From positions 1 to 46,612 of the forward strand of contig CALUOR010000026.1 in NCBI GenBank assembly GCA_944322285.1: DNA of 46,612 bases. Direction: 5' to 3'. Of the stretch, positions 16,868 through 24,644 are shown one piece after another. Both the position numbers and the translations under genes were made by a program. How positions within the stretch are numbered: the stretch's first letter is position 1; every line of letters begins with the position of its first letter. The notes below the pieces were generated by a model. It searched no databases, was not told the origin of the DNA, and worked only from the letters and a program-made list of their open reading frames with translations. The DNA comes from an uncultured Bacteroides sp. Lineage in GTDB: Bacteria > Bacteroidota > Bacteroidia > Bacteroidales > Bacteroidaceae.

Positions 16868-17478
16868 AATGCAATATCTTTTTTAAAGTGAATGTTTCTT
16901 GCTTAAAAGCACACGCAAAAATACGATTTTCATTTGATTCATCAAAATCATCCGCCCTTTTCCCACAGGTGCATGCCGTATCCGATATTTCCGCCCTATC
17001 CGACCTCTGTTCATTCCTACGCTTATCGGTAAAACAATTTAAATTTTATTTTACATGCATTTTTATGATTTATTGTATATTGGACCGTTGTATTGTTAAT
17101 TAATGTATTAATTCGAAACCCCGCACCGTTCAATTCGTGTAAACATTTATATATCTAGCTGATTTATAGCAATTTATATTCCACAGAAACACTGCGCTAT
17201 TTCCGTTCAATCAGCGCAGTGTTTACCCCCTAAATACTACGCTGATTGAACGGAAACAGTTAACTGATTGAGCGCAAATAGCGCAGTGTCTCTACGGCAC
17301 TTCTTCGCTGAGTTTTTGGAAATAGAAATGATTTGACAAAAGAGCGACCTTGCTGCTCAATTTCAATCTGCCTGATAAGCGTGAGGATACTCCTGATTTG
17401 TCTGGGGGATATAGCTGCTTATGGTGTCTGATTACTAATCGTGCAAGAAAGGAAATGGTTATAAAATATAGGGAATCC
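16868..17478. other. Long intergenic region with a 100-bp double palindrome
   Basis: No credible gene in about 610 bp. The only strong structure is the nested palindrome at 17188-17289, described separately. The part around 17020-17180 is very AT-rich. Confidence 0.6.
17188..17289. repeat. Nested double palindrome
   Basis: Outer arms ACACTGCGCTATTT (17189-17202) and AAATAGCGCAGTGT (17276-17289) are perfectly complementary. Inner arms TTTCCGTTCAATCAGC (17200-17215) and GCTGATTGAACGGAAA (17241-17256) are too. The left half can also fold on itself (AACACTGCGCT 17188-17198 with AGCGCAGTGTT 17213-17223). Cruciform, MITE-like element or switching RNA; no gene inside. Confidence 0.85.
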
Positions 17479-17522
17479 CATTTTTAAAACTCTAAATAAA
17501 ACAATCGCTTGCTGTTTAGAGC
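17479..17522 (-). repeat. Shared 3'-UTR element, copy D (after hepT)
   Basis: Begins 2 bp after the hepT stop. Core GCAAGCGATTGTTTTATTTAGAGTTTTAAAAATG (17512-17479, minus strand) is identical to copy A. The preceding CTCTAAACA can pair with the core TTTAGAG, forming a terminator-like hairpin. Confidence 0.85.
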
Positions 17523-17524
17523 TA

Positions 17525-17917
17525 TTATAATGATGCGGAAAGCTTTGTTATGAAGAAACGCGTAGCAGACAATAGCTCGGGTAAATCATTCTTTACGGTA
17601 TCGAAAATTATTTCAGCGTCTATTTCAAAATAACCATGAGCGATGCGGTCACGTATTCCTTTAACTGCTTTCCATGGGATACCTGTATATTGTGGCAACA
17701 AAGTTCCTTCCGTTTCTTTGTCTATCTTCTTAAATGCTTCTCCGATAGCTTCTACAAGCATACTGCTGGCGGCCAAATTTTTTGTTCCTTCAGGTGTCAA
17801 CATATAATCATCGGCACACATGGTGTCTCTGTTCCACTCTTGTAACAAAAGAATGGATTTTTCTATTTGCCGTAGAGTGCTTAGAATTCGTTTATCCTGC
17901 TTATAATACATAAACAC
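17525..17917 (-). CDS. hepT: HepT-like toxin (HEPN ribonuclease family)
   Basis: 130 aa, HEPN-domain protein (former DUF86). The HEPN catalytic motif RX4HXY is present as Arg89-DRIA-His94-Gly-Tyr96. In characterised HepT/MntA pairs the toxin is neutralised when the nucleotidyltransferase antitoxin AMPylates or poly-adenylates this tyrosine. The start overlaps the mntA gene by 17 bp (MFMYYKQ; MYYKQ at 17911 is an alternative), as expected for coupled antitoxin-toxin expression. The shared 3'-UTR element follows the stop directly. All motif residues are intact, so it is probably functional. Confidence 0.85.
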   Translation of the reverse strand: MFMYYKQDKRILSTLRQIEKSILLLQEWNRDTMCADDYMLTPEGTKNLAASSMLVEAIGEAFKKIDKETEGTLLPQYTGIPWKAVKGIRDRIAHGYFEIDAEIIFDTVKNDLPELLSATRFFITKLSASL

Positions 17918-18194
17918 CGTCTTTTTCTATTTCGTTTCTTAAAACAGCATTCATATTGCGGTGCATGCGCACTACATCTACATGGCAACCCAAAAGTTGT
18001 TCAAGGAACAGCCCCAATTCTACGAACAGATAGAGTTTGGGAGCCATTTCCACGCAAATATCTACATCACTTGTGGCTTTCTGCTCATCACGTGCGACAG
18101 ACCCGAACAAACGAAGCGTTCGAACTCCGAATCGTTCACGTAAAGTGTCGGCACACGATTGTAATAGCTTTATGCACTCATTCTTTGTTATCAT
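17901..18194 (-). CDS. mntA: MntA-like nucleotidyltransferase antitoxin
   Basis: 97 aa, minimal nucleotidyltransferase. It has the exact GSX10DXD motif: Gly31-Ser32, then Asp43-Val-Asp45, with further acidic residues near Glu62 and Asp73. Such proteins modify the partner HepT toxin with AMP and so block its RNase activity. First gene of the two-gene operon, with a perfect promoter (18249-18219) whose predicted start lies about 18 nt before ATG 18194. Confidence 0.87.
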   Translation of the reverse strand: MITKNECIKLLQSCADTLRERFGVRTLRLFGSVARDEQKATSDVDICVEMAPKLYLFVELGLFLEQLLGCHVDVVRMHRNMNAVLRNEIEKDGVYVL

Positions 18195-18218
18195 AACAAT
18201 GCGTTCTTTTACTTCTCA

Positions 18219-18249
18219 CAAAGATAGCCATTCGTAGAAATCCTGCAAA
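18219..18249 (-). promoter_or_regulatory. Promoter of mntA-hepT
   Basis: Minus strand TTTG (18249-18246), 19 bp, TATCTTTG (18226-18219): exact Bacteroides consensus. Confidence 0.75.
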
Positions 18250-18319
18250 GTTTTTATTTCCCTTTTTATTGTACTGACTTAAAATCTTAATCTGAACATA
18301 AGTAAGTGTACAGAATTAA

Positions 18320-18429
18320 CTTATACTATGGCACACAGATAACACAGATTTAACAGATGACCACAGATGTTATTAAAAAAATAATCTGTGCAAATCAGTC
18401 TCATCTGTGTCATCTGTGTGCTATAAGAT
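18320..18429. repeat. Palindromic repeat of CACAGAT units
   Basis: Left arm with GCACACAGATAACACAGAT (from 18331) pairs with right arm ATCTGTGTCATCTGTGTGC (18403-18421), around an A-rich centre. Similar in style to the repeat at 32726-32846. Non-coding, REP/MITE-like. Confidence 0.7.
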
Positions 18430-18457
18430 AATTTTGATTAGTTACTTATATAGAAAA

Positions 18458-18559
18458 GCCTTGCACTTCCCCTACGGAATGGCATTACCGCAGGTTGGTG
18501 CAAGGCCTACATTTTTAAAACTCTAAATAAAACAATCGCTTGCTTTTACCTTAAAAATG
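18458..18559 (-). terminator. Shared 3'-UTR element, copy A (after susD1), with terminator hairpin
   Basis: Read on the minus strand, CATTTTTAAGGTAAAAGC...TTTTAAAAATG (18559-18510) begins 15 nt after the susD1 stop. It is followed by a GCCTTGCAC/GTGCAAGGC stem (18506-18458) and a TTTTCTATA tail. Nearly the same sequence follows susD2. Confidence 0.85.
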
Positions 18560-18574
18560 TATATCTTATGTGCT

Positions 18575-20239
18575 TTAATATCCGGGGTTTTGACTCCAGT
18601 TCGTATTGGCATTCAGTACGTTGACGCTCAAAGGCCACAAACGATACTGCGGGTCGGTGTGGTTGGGATTGAAGTCTGCCTTGAAGCCCCATTCACGCTC
18701 GAAGTCACCGAAGCGAATCAAGTCGTTACGACGCCAGTGCTCATCTAAGAACTCACGGCCACGCTCGTCCAGAATCTCTTGCATGCTCGGGTCATGGTCG
18801 AGGAGAGGAGCATTGACATATGTACGAATTTGGTTGAATAAGCTTTGCGGCGTGTCACCATTGGTAGCCGTACCACCACGTTTGATAGCTTCGCACTTCA
18901 TCAGGATAATGTCCGCATAACGGAAGATAGGTACGTCATTGTCTTGGTTGCGGCTGAACGTATTATAATCGTTGATGTCTGGGAAGAACTTAATGGAACG
19001 ATAACCTTGTGTCCAGCCATTTATATCAGCGCCACAGTTCAAATCCGCATTGGGAACAACAGGAGGATCTACGGTCGGGTCATTCTTCAATGTGATAGAT
19101 TTAGTGAAAGTTACATCTTCTCCACCATAAGTGTTACGAATGCTGGTTGGCTCTCCGGTATTGTTATCGTATTGGTACACATCGAATGTTGTCATTCCGA
19201 TATTTTCGCCCGTGTTACCGGCAATCACATCGTTACGGCGGTCACCCGGCAAACAGAACAATTCTACAAACTCCGGAGTCAATGTCATATTTCCGCCGCA
19301 AGAGTTAGTCATCTCAATACTGTAGAAACCGTTATTGTTCTGACCGCGACGCCAAGTGCGGAAACGGGCGTATGTCATACCTTGCGCTGTAACTGCATCG
19401 TAAGGCATTACATAAATGAAGTCTTTGATGTGCGAACCGTTGGTGTACATGAACTTTGTCTTATAGTCATCGCTTAAATCGAATAAGCCGGAAGCGATGA
19501 CGCGGTCGCAAGCGGCGATGCAGTCGTTTATTTTTTCATTTTTTGCATCGGGATTCCAATCAGCACTTGTTACATCCTGCGTGTACACATTCCAATTCAA
19601 GTATAATTTGGCTAATAGGGCATCAACCATCCAACGGGTCGGTTTGCCATATGTCGATGCATCTACATTTTCATAGCAGTTGTCACGTACTGCCAACAAC
19701 TCCGACTCAATCCAGTTGGCAACATCGGCACGAGGCGAGCGTTGAATTGCTTCGTCATCCTCCAACAGATGGTCGATAACAGGAGTGTCACCCCAATGTT
19801 CCATAATCATAAAGTGATAGAATGCGCGTACGGCACGTACAGGAGCCAGTTCGGGAGCATCTTCACCACCCATGTCGAAGAGTATTCGGTTGCAATTCGT
19901 TATACCAGTCTGTAATTGGTTAAATGTATCATCTAATTGAGACGCTGAATTTGTCGGGCTGATCATGTGCAAAGTAAAGCTCGCCATATCACGGCCTTCC
20001 AGATAATCCCCATCGAAACTGACCGATGTATATTCATCCGAGTTACAGGATACACCTTCATCAAAACGGCGGCCTAAAGCCCCGCGAAAGGCATAGAACG
20101 CATTGTTCATTTGTGCTTCTATGGCAATCTCAGAATCCGGGAATTCGGTGTATTGGGACTTGATGTCAACGTCCAAGTCTGTACAACCGATGGTTGTCAG
20201 TGCCAACAGGGCACCCGTTAATATATTTCTTGTTTTCAT
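18575..20239 (-). CDS. SusD-like surface lipoprotein 1
   Basis: 554 aa. Lipoprotein signal MKTRNILTGALLALTTIGC with Cys19 as the lipidation site, followed by helical TPR-type SusD sequence and the conserved C-terminal region (SLFNQIRTYVNAPLL, LDERGREFLDEHWRRNDLIRFG, WSQNPGY). It is the surface lid that captures glycan or other ligands for the partner SusC channel. It lies 25 bp downstream of susC1 in the same direction. Clearly paralogous to the SusD at 27665, with an equivalent ending (NWxQNPGY) and 3' element. The ligand cannot be read from the sequence; no glycoside hydrolase is nearby. Confidence 0.93.
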   Translation of the reverse strand: MKTRNILTGALLALTTIGCTDLDVDIKSQYTEFPDSEIAIEAQMNNAFYAFRGALGRRFDEGVSCNSDEYTSVSFDGDYLEGRDMASFTLHMISPTNSASQLDDTFNQLQTGITNCNRILFDMGGEDAPELAPVRAVRAFYHFMIMEHWGDTPVIDHLLEDDEAIQRSPRADVANWIESELLAVRDNCYENVDASTYGKPTRWMVDALLAKLYLNWNVYTQDVTSADWNPDAKNEKINDCIAACDRVIASGLFDLSDDYKTKFMYTNGSHIKDFIYVMPYDAVTAQGMTYARFRTWRRGQNNNGFYSIEMTNSCGGNMTLTPEFVELFCLPGDRRNDVIAGNTGENIGMTTFDVYQYDNNTGEPTSIRNTYGGEDVTFTKSITLKNDPTVDPPVVPNADLNCGADINGWTQGYRSIKFFPDINDYNTFSRNQDNDVPIFRYADIILMKCEAIKRGGTATNGDTPQSLFNQIRTYVNAPLLDHDPSMQEILDERGREFLDEHWRRNDLIRFGDFEREWGFKADFNPNHTDPQYRLWPLSVNVLNANTNWSQNPGY

Positions 20240-20264
20240 ATCTTTAATCGCTTAATGTTAAGGG

Positions 20265-23200
20265 TTAGAAATTCACGTTTACGCCTACCATGAACGTACG
20301 GCTACGCGGATAAGTGGCATTACGCCAATCAATACCCGGAGTCATACCGCCTAAATTGATTTCAGGGTCAACGCCCTTATAACCGGTAATGGTGAAGACG
20401 TTGTTGCAAGTAGCATACAAACGCAAGTTGTTAATGCAATTACCAATTTTGCCAAAGTTATAGCCCAATGTTAAAGTAGATAAGCGCAAGTAAGAGCCAT
20501 TTTCCAAATAACGATCTGTCGGAGCCTGAGCGCGTGTATCAGTCGGGTTCTCAGAAGTAGCCACTTCAGCCAATACATTCTTACCATTGTTTACCATTCC
20601 TCGGTTATTGTAATAAGCACGAGTCGCATTGAAAATCTTGTTACCGGCGACACCTTGGAAGAAAGCGGTCAAAGTCCAATTTTTCCATGTAAGGTCATTA
20701 TTCCATCCATAAACTATTTTAGGCTGAGCCGAACCATGCGGGCGACGGTCTGTCAAATCATCCGGATTGTCAGTCTCGCCAATTAGATTGCCATTTTCAT
20801 CGTAATGATTGAACATCGAATTTCCACTTTCATCATAACCAGCCCATTCCAATACGTAGAACTGTCCAATGGGATCGCCCTCGTTAATACGTTGCACATT
20901 CCAACCCCATCCGCCTATATCAACATTGGATATGCCATCAATATAGGGAACTGAATAAGTTTCATTGGTAATCTTCTCCACGACATTCTTGTTGTGCGAA
21001 AGATTTAATGAAGTGCTCCATGTAAAGTTACGGGTTTGTACCGGTATGGCATTAATGGTGATTTCAATACCTTTGTTACTGATGTCGCCTACATTGGCTG
21101 TCATCCAATTATAAGAATAACGGTTCGTAGAAACCTGGTAGTTGTAAATAACGTCACTGGTCTTCTTGATATAATATTCAATGGTACCGGTCAGGCGATT
21201 ATCGAAGAATCCGAAATCCAAACCGACGTTAAACATTCCGGTCGTTTCCCATTTCAAATCTGGATTTGAATTACGGGTCGCACCCAAAATACGGTAATCA
21301 GCCCCTGTTCCACTCGCATTTACATAATTGAACCAACCGGTAGATCCATATACTTGATGAGCGTAGAAAGCATCAAAACCAAATGAATTACCGCTGACAC
21401 CGTAACCTATACGAAGTTTCAAGTCATCGAACACATTTTGGTCTTTCATGAAGTCTTCTTCCGTAATGCGCCATGCGGCTGATACAGAGGGGAACGTACC
21501 CCAACGGTTGTTGACACCGAAAGCGGAAGAACCGTCACGACGAACTGTAGCCTGCAACAGATATTTGCTGTTGAAACTGTAGTTGACACGACCGTAGAAT
21601 GAAATCATGCGCAAAGTTGACAAAAGATAATTGTCGTTTACATCACTAATGCCATTTATATCTACATTGTTAGCCATTGCTAAATTGTAGTAGAGCAAAT
21701 CATCATTATAGAAATTATAAGCACGAACGCCAAAACCGTCATTGTTATCTGCTTGCTCCCAAGAATAACCCAACATAACGCCTACCTTGTGCTTGTCTGC
21801 AAACGTGCGATCCCAGTTGATGTAGGTTTCCATTTGTTTGCGGATATTCTCCACCGATTGGCGCTCTGCTTGGCCATGAAGTGCCGATTCTAATTGAGAT
21901 TGCGTGCTATTATATTTGCTATAGATGTATTGTTGGTTTTGATAAGACATATTCAAACTCCAATCCAATCCATCGATAATATGCAAAGTCGCTTGGGCTG
22001 TCCCTTGCAATAATTTTTCTCTTTCATGACGTCTGTCTTCTGTGGCCATCGATACGGGATTGTAATTCTGAGAAATCTGTAGGTTACTGTAATATGTGTC
22101 ATCTGCATTTTTTACCGGCACCAAAGGACTGTAGTAGTACATGGCATCCAACACGCTCCGGCCTTGCACACTTTCGCCTCCATTGCTTGCCGGACCGAGA
22201 TTGCTGTTGCGTACACTGGCATTTACGCTGAAAGACAAATCCAAACGGTCATTCAATGCTTTGGTTTGAACAAATGAACGAGCGGTAAGGCGATCCATAT
22301 CTGTGCCTAATACGATACCTTCGCGATCCATGAAGTTGATAGAAGCACTATATTGCGTCTTTTCGTTGCCACCGTTGATGGATACGTTGTGGTTGTGGCT
22401 GAAACCGGTGCGCAGCACTTCGTCCTGCCAGTTGGTATTGACGGGGTTGTTAACATCATAATAGGGAGATAAGTCAATGTTATACTGGTTTGCATACGAC
22501 AATAATTCATCTGCCGTCATCATATCCAGCGTTTTCATCGTCTTGTCCCATGCTACGTAGCCGCTGTAGCTTACATTGGTACGTCCATTCTTGTTTCCTT
22601 TCTTGGTAGTAACAATGATTACACCGTTAGCGGCTTTTGAACCGTAGATAGCCGTTGCGGAAGCGTCTCGGAGCACATCGATGCTTTCAATGTCCTCCGG
22701 AGCAACCAGTGACAAGCTGGCACCCGGCACACCGTCAATCACGTAGTAAGGTTCCATGGCCTCACCGGCACGCAGAGAAGAAGCACCGCGCAGCGAGATG
22801 GAAGCTGAACCGTTGGGGTCGCTGGTGTTGGCTACCGTCAGGCCCGGAACTTTACCTTGCAACATCTGGGCAGGGCTGGTGACAACGCCGATATTCAAGT
22901 CTTCTGACTTTACGCTGGTGATGGAGCTGGTCACATCCTTACGCTGCATGCTGCCGTAACCTACGACTACGACTTCCTCCAACGCCTGTGTGTCATCAGC
23001 CAGCACGACATCAATCACATTACGGTCTACCTTAATGTCCTGAGTCACGAAACCGATGAAAGAGAATTGCAGCGTCTTGCCTTTCTCCACTACAATGGAG
23101 TATTTACCATCGATGTCGGTTATATTACCGTTGGTTGTACCTACTTCCAGCACGTTAACGCCCGGAAGCGGCGCGCCGGTTCTGTCCGTTACGGTACCGG

Positions 23201-23303
23201 TCACTCTGTTTTGTGCGAATGCTAAGGTACTGCTTAGCAGGAACAGGACCAAGACTGCGCCCTGGAGCCATGTCCACCTCTTTTTAGATTGTACACTCTG
23301 CAT
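20265..23303 (-). CDS. SusC-like TonB-dependent outer-membrane transporter 1
   Basis: 1012 aa from ATG 23303 (MQSVQSKKRW). The longer ORF to 23384 is rejected because the second susC shares the MQSVQSKK start and upstream context. Signal peptide to AFAQ, carboxypeptidase-regulatory-like domain (about residues 35-100: VTGTVTDRTGAPLPGVNV), a TonB box/linker (ALEEVVVVGYG), plug domain, and a 22-strand-type beta barrel ending in TFMVGVNVNF. Imports ligands captured by SusD using TonB energy. The first 131 bp of the gene are identical, in inverted orientation, to the susC2 start. Confidence 0.95.
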   Translation of the reverse strand: MQSVQSKKRWTWLQGAVLVLFLLSSTLAFAQNRVTGTVTDRTGAPLPGVNVLEVGTTNGNITDIDGKYSIVVEKGKTLQFSFIGFVTQDIKVDRNVIDVVLADDTQALEEVVVVGYGSMQRKDVTSSITSVKSEDLNIGVVTSPAQMLQGKVPGLTVANTSDPNGSASISLRGASSLRAGEAMEPYYVIDGVPGASLSLVAPEDIESIDVLRDASATAIYGSKAANGVIIVTTKKGNKNGRTNVSYSGYVAWDKTMKTLDMMTADELLSYANQYNIDLSPYYDVNNPVNTNWQDEVLRTGFSHNHNVSINGGNEKTQYSASINFMDREGIVLGTDMDRLTARSFVQTKALNDRLDLSFSVNASVRNSNLGPASNGGESVQGRSVLDAMYYYSPLVPVKNADDTYYSNLQISQNYNPVSMATEDRRHEREKLLQGTAQATLHIIDGLDWSLNMSYQNQQYIYSKYNSTQSQLESALHGQAERQSVENIRKQMETYINWDRTFADKHKVGVMLGYSWEQADNNDGFGVRAYNFYNDDLLYYNLAMANNVDINGISDVNDNYLLSTLRMISFYGRVNYSFNSKYLLQATVRRDGSSAFGVNNRWGTFPSVSAAWRITEEDFMKDQNVFDDLKLRIGYGVSGNSFGFDAFYAHQVYGSTGWFNYVNASGTGADYRILGATRNSNPDLKWETTGMFNVGLDFGFFDNRLTGTIEYYIKKTSDVIYNYQVSTNRYSYNWMTANVGDISNKGIEITINAIPVQTRNFTWSTSLNLSHNKNVVEKITNETYSVPYIDGISNVDIGGWGWNVQRINEGDPIGQFYVLEWAGYDESGNSMFNHYDENGNLIGETDNPDDLTDRRPHGSAQPKIVYGWNNDLTWKNWTLTAFFQGVAGNKIFNATRAYYNNRGMVNNGKNVLAEVATSENPTDTRAQAPTDRYLENGSYLRLSTLTLGYNFGKIGNCINNLRLYATCNNVFTITGYKGVDPEINLGGMTPGIDWRNATYPRSRTFMVGVNVNF

Positions 23304-23353
23304 AACAATTTGTGTTTTAATTAAAAAATAAGTTACTTTTAGGTTCTCAAATT

Positions 23354-23467
23354 CTACATATCCGCCGTCCGCCATTTGGGACAAGTACGGGAAGAACTTG
23401 GTACTCCTACGGATGAGCCCATCAGTCGATTTCCATACTGTTTTTCCGGCTTTTTACGGATATTCAT
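23354..23467 (-). CDS. Possible 37-aa leader peptide upstream of susC1
   Basis: ATG 23467 to TAG 23354 reads MNIRKKPEKQYGNRLMGSS, then VGVPSSSRTCPKWRTADM. It ends 50 bp before the susC1 ATG. The GVPSSSRT part is encoded by the 20-bp motif also found before susC2, where the same frame gives GVPSSSRTRS-stop but has no ATG. So the nucleotide motif, not the peptide, may be what is conserved. Translation is unproven. Confidence 0.3.
   Translation of the reverse strand: MNIRKKPEKQYGNRLMGSSVGVPSSSRTCPKWRTADM
23387..23406 (-). promoter_or_regulatory. Shared susC leader motif, copy 1
   Basis: GTACCAAGTTCTTCCCGTAC on the minus strand, about 85 bp before the susC1 ATG. The identical 20-mer occurs at 24541-24560 on the plus strand before susC2, and flanking bases (TGG.GGACG.CGGAT) are also similar. 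Confidence 0.75.
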
Positions 23468-24113
23468 AATCTTTGTTTTACATTACTTTATTTTATCTAA
23501 AAACGCTTTGTACACTTTCTAACAATCTTTCCGGCTGCAAAAGTAGCGCCTGGACATTACAATGATGTTTCATTCCGATTGCGAGTATGTGTTAAAAATC
23601 TGATATATAATAGTTTGTGCTGTGTTATGGATAATACAAGAACTGTCTTCGTTTCCTCTTTATATAAGACCGGAACGAAGTCTGTTTAGTGACCAAAGAC
23701 CGGATCCGGAAAGGACCGGTTTTGCTTTTGTTAGTGGAATATTGCAAAAAAGTGTCCATAGTTTTGTTAGATTTTTCACAAAGTTAGGTATATTTTAGCT
23801 TATCCAAGGGGGAAAATAGTGTAGAAATGGGGGAAAATAGTAAACCATAGGTTGTTTTTCATCCTTTAGAAACATTTTCCTACCCTAAGCCAGCGTTTCT
23901 TGCAAAGACTGACCGGATAAAACGTTCACTTGACATGCCATCCACAAATGGAATGAAACGTCTTACCAAAGACGGCCTCTGTGTTCGTAAAGAGGGACTT
24001 TGGCTTTGTAAAGGCCATCTTTACAACAACAAAGAGAACTTTCACCCGGTGGAAGTTTCACGCTTTCACCATTCTGCACTCTCCTGACTTTTAAGTACAT
24101 ACTGTGAAACATC

Positions 24114-24351
24114 CGTTCCTTTCACGCTCAGACATATTTCACCAATATGCTAAAATCGTACACCTATATACACAAATCGTACAGAAACGGTTTCTAAGGG
24201 AACATCCCGCATCCTTCACTCAAACGGAGGGGTGAAACATCCGTGAAAGATGTATCTTTCACCGTATTTCCCTTAAAGCCAATCAGTTGAAAAGGATGTG
24301 AAAGCGTGAAACATACATTGGCAAAACTTCTTGTAATGTGTGAAACATCGG
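24114..24351 (+). repeat. Four GTGAAACAT direct repeats
   Basis: GTGAAACAT occurs at 24114, 24232, 24306 and 24340, the first two as GTGAAACATCCG. Related GTGAAAG and inverted TTTCAC copies lie among them. Possible binding sites of a regulator of the divergent susC genes. Confidence 0.5.
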
Positions 24352-24540
24352 CCGGACAACGCAAATCATAGGCTTATCCGATACAAAACGCCGCTTCTTC
24401 CGTGTCCTTTCACCGCTTCTCGTGAAGAAAAACACCGGATGATTTTCATTTAAAGAGAGCACCCTTTTGATTTAAAGGGACGAGGCCGGAGATTAAATCA
24501 GACGGGGCGGGAGATTAAATGATAAATTCCCATTTATGGC

Positions 24541-24560
24541 GTACCAAGTTCTTCCCGTAC
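24541..24560 (+). promoter_or_regulatory. Shared susC leader motif, copy 2
   Basis: GTACCAAGTTCTTCCCGTAC, 84 bp before the susC2 ATG, matching the copy before susC1 in position and direction relative to the gene. Confidence 0.75.
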
Positions 24561-24644
24561 TCGTTCATGAGTTAACTGGTGGACGACGGATGTACAATGT
24601 GAGAATTCAAAACAATCATTATTAACTTAAAAACACAAATTGTT

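Larger units (their letters stand above)
23304..24644. promoter_or_regulatory. 1.3-kb divergent control region between the two SusCD operons
   Basis: No ORF with coding features apart from a possible 37-codon leader ORF at 23467-23354. It holds a -7-like TACTTTTG for susC1 (23545-23538), a 20-bp motif shared by both leaders, four GTGAAACAT repeats (24114, 24232, 24306, 24340), and small hairpins near 23990-24035. No sigma or anti-sigma or HTCS regulator gene is nearby. Confidence 0.6.

Noticed and set aside
17188-17289. Rho-independent terminator of hepT or yqeY
   Set aside because: It lies about 240 bp beyond hepT and 320 bp upstream of yqeY, and no U-tract follows either arm.
23304-23384. 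N-terminal extension of SusC1 (MSQMADGGYVEF)
   Set aside because: SusC2 shares the MQSVQSKK start and the signal peptide begins there; the extension would place the signal peptide internally.
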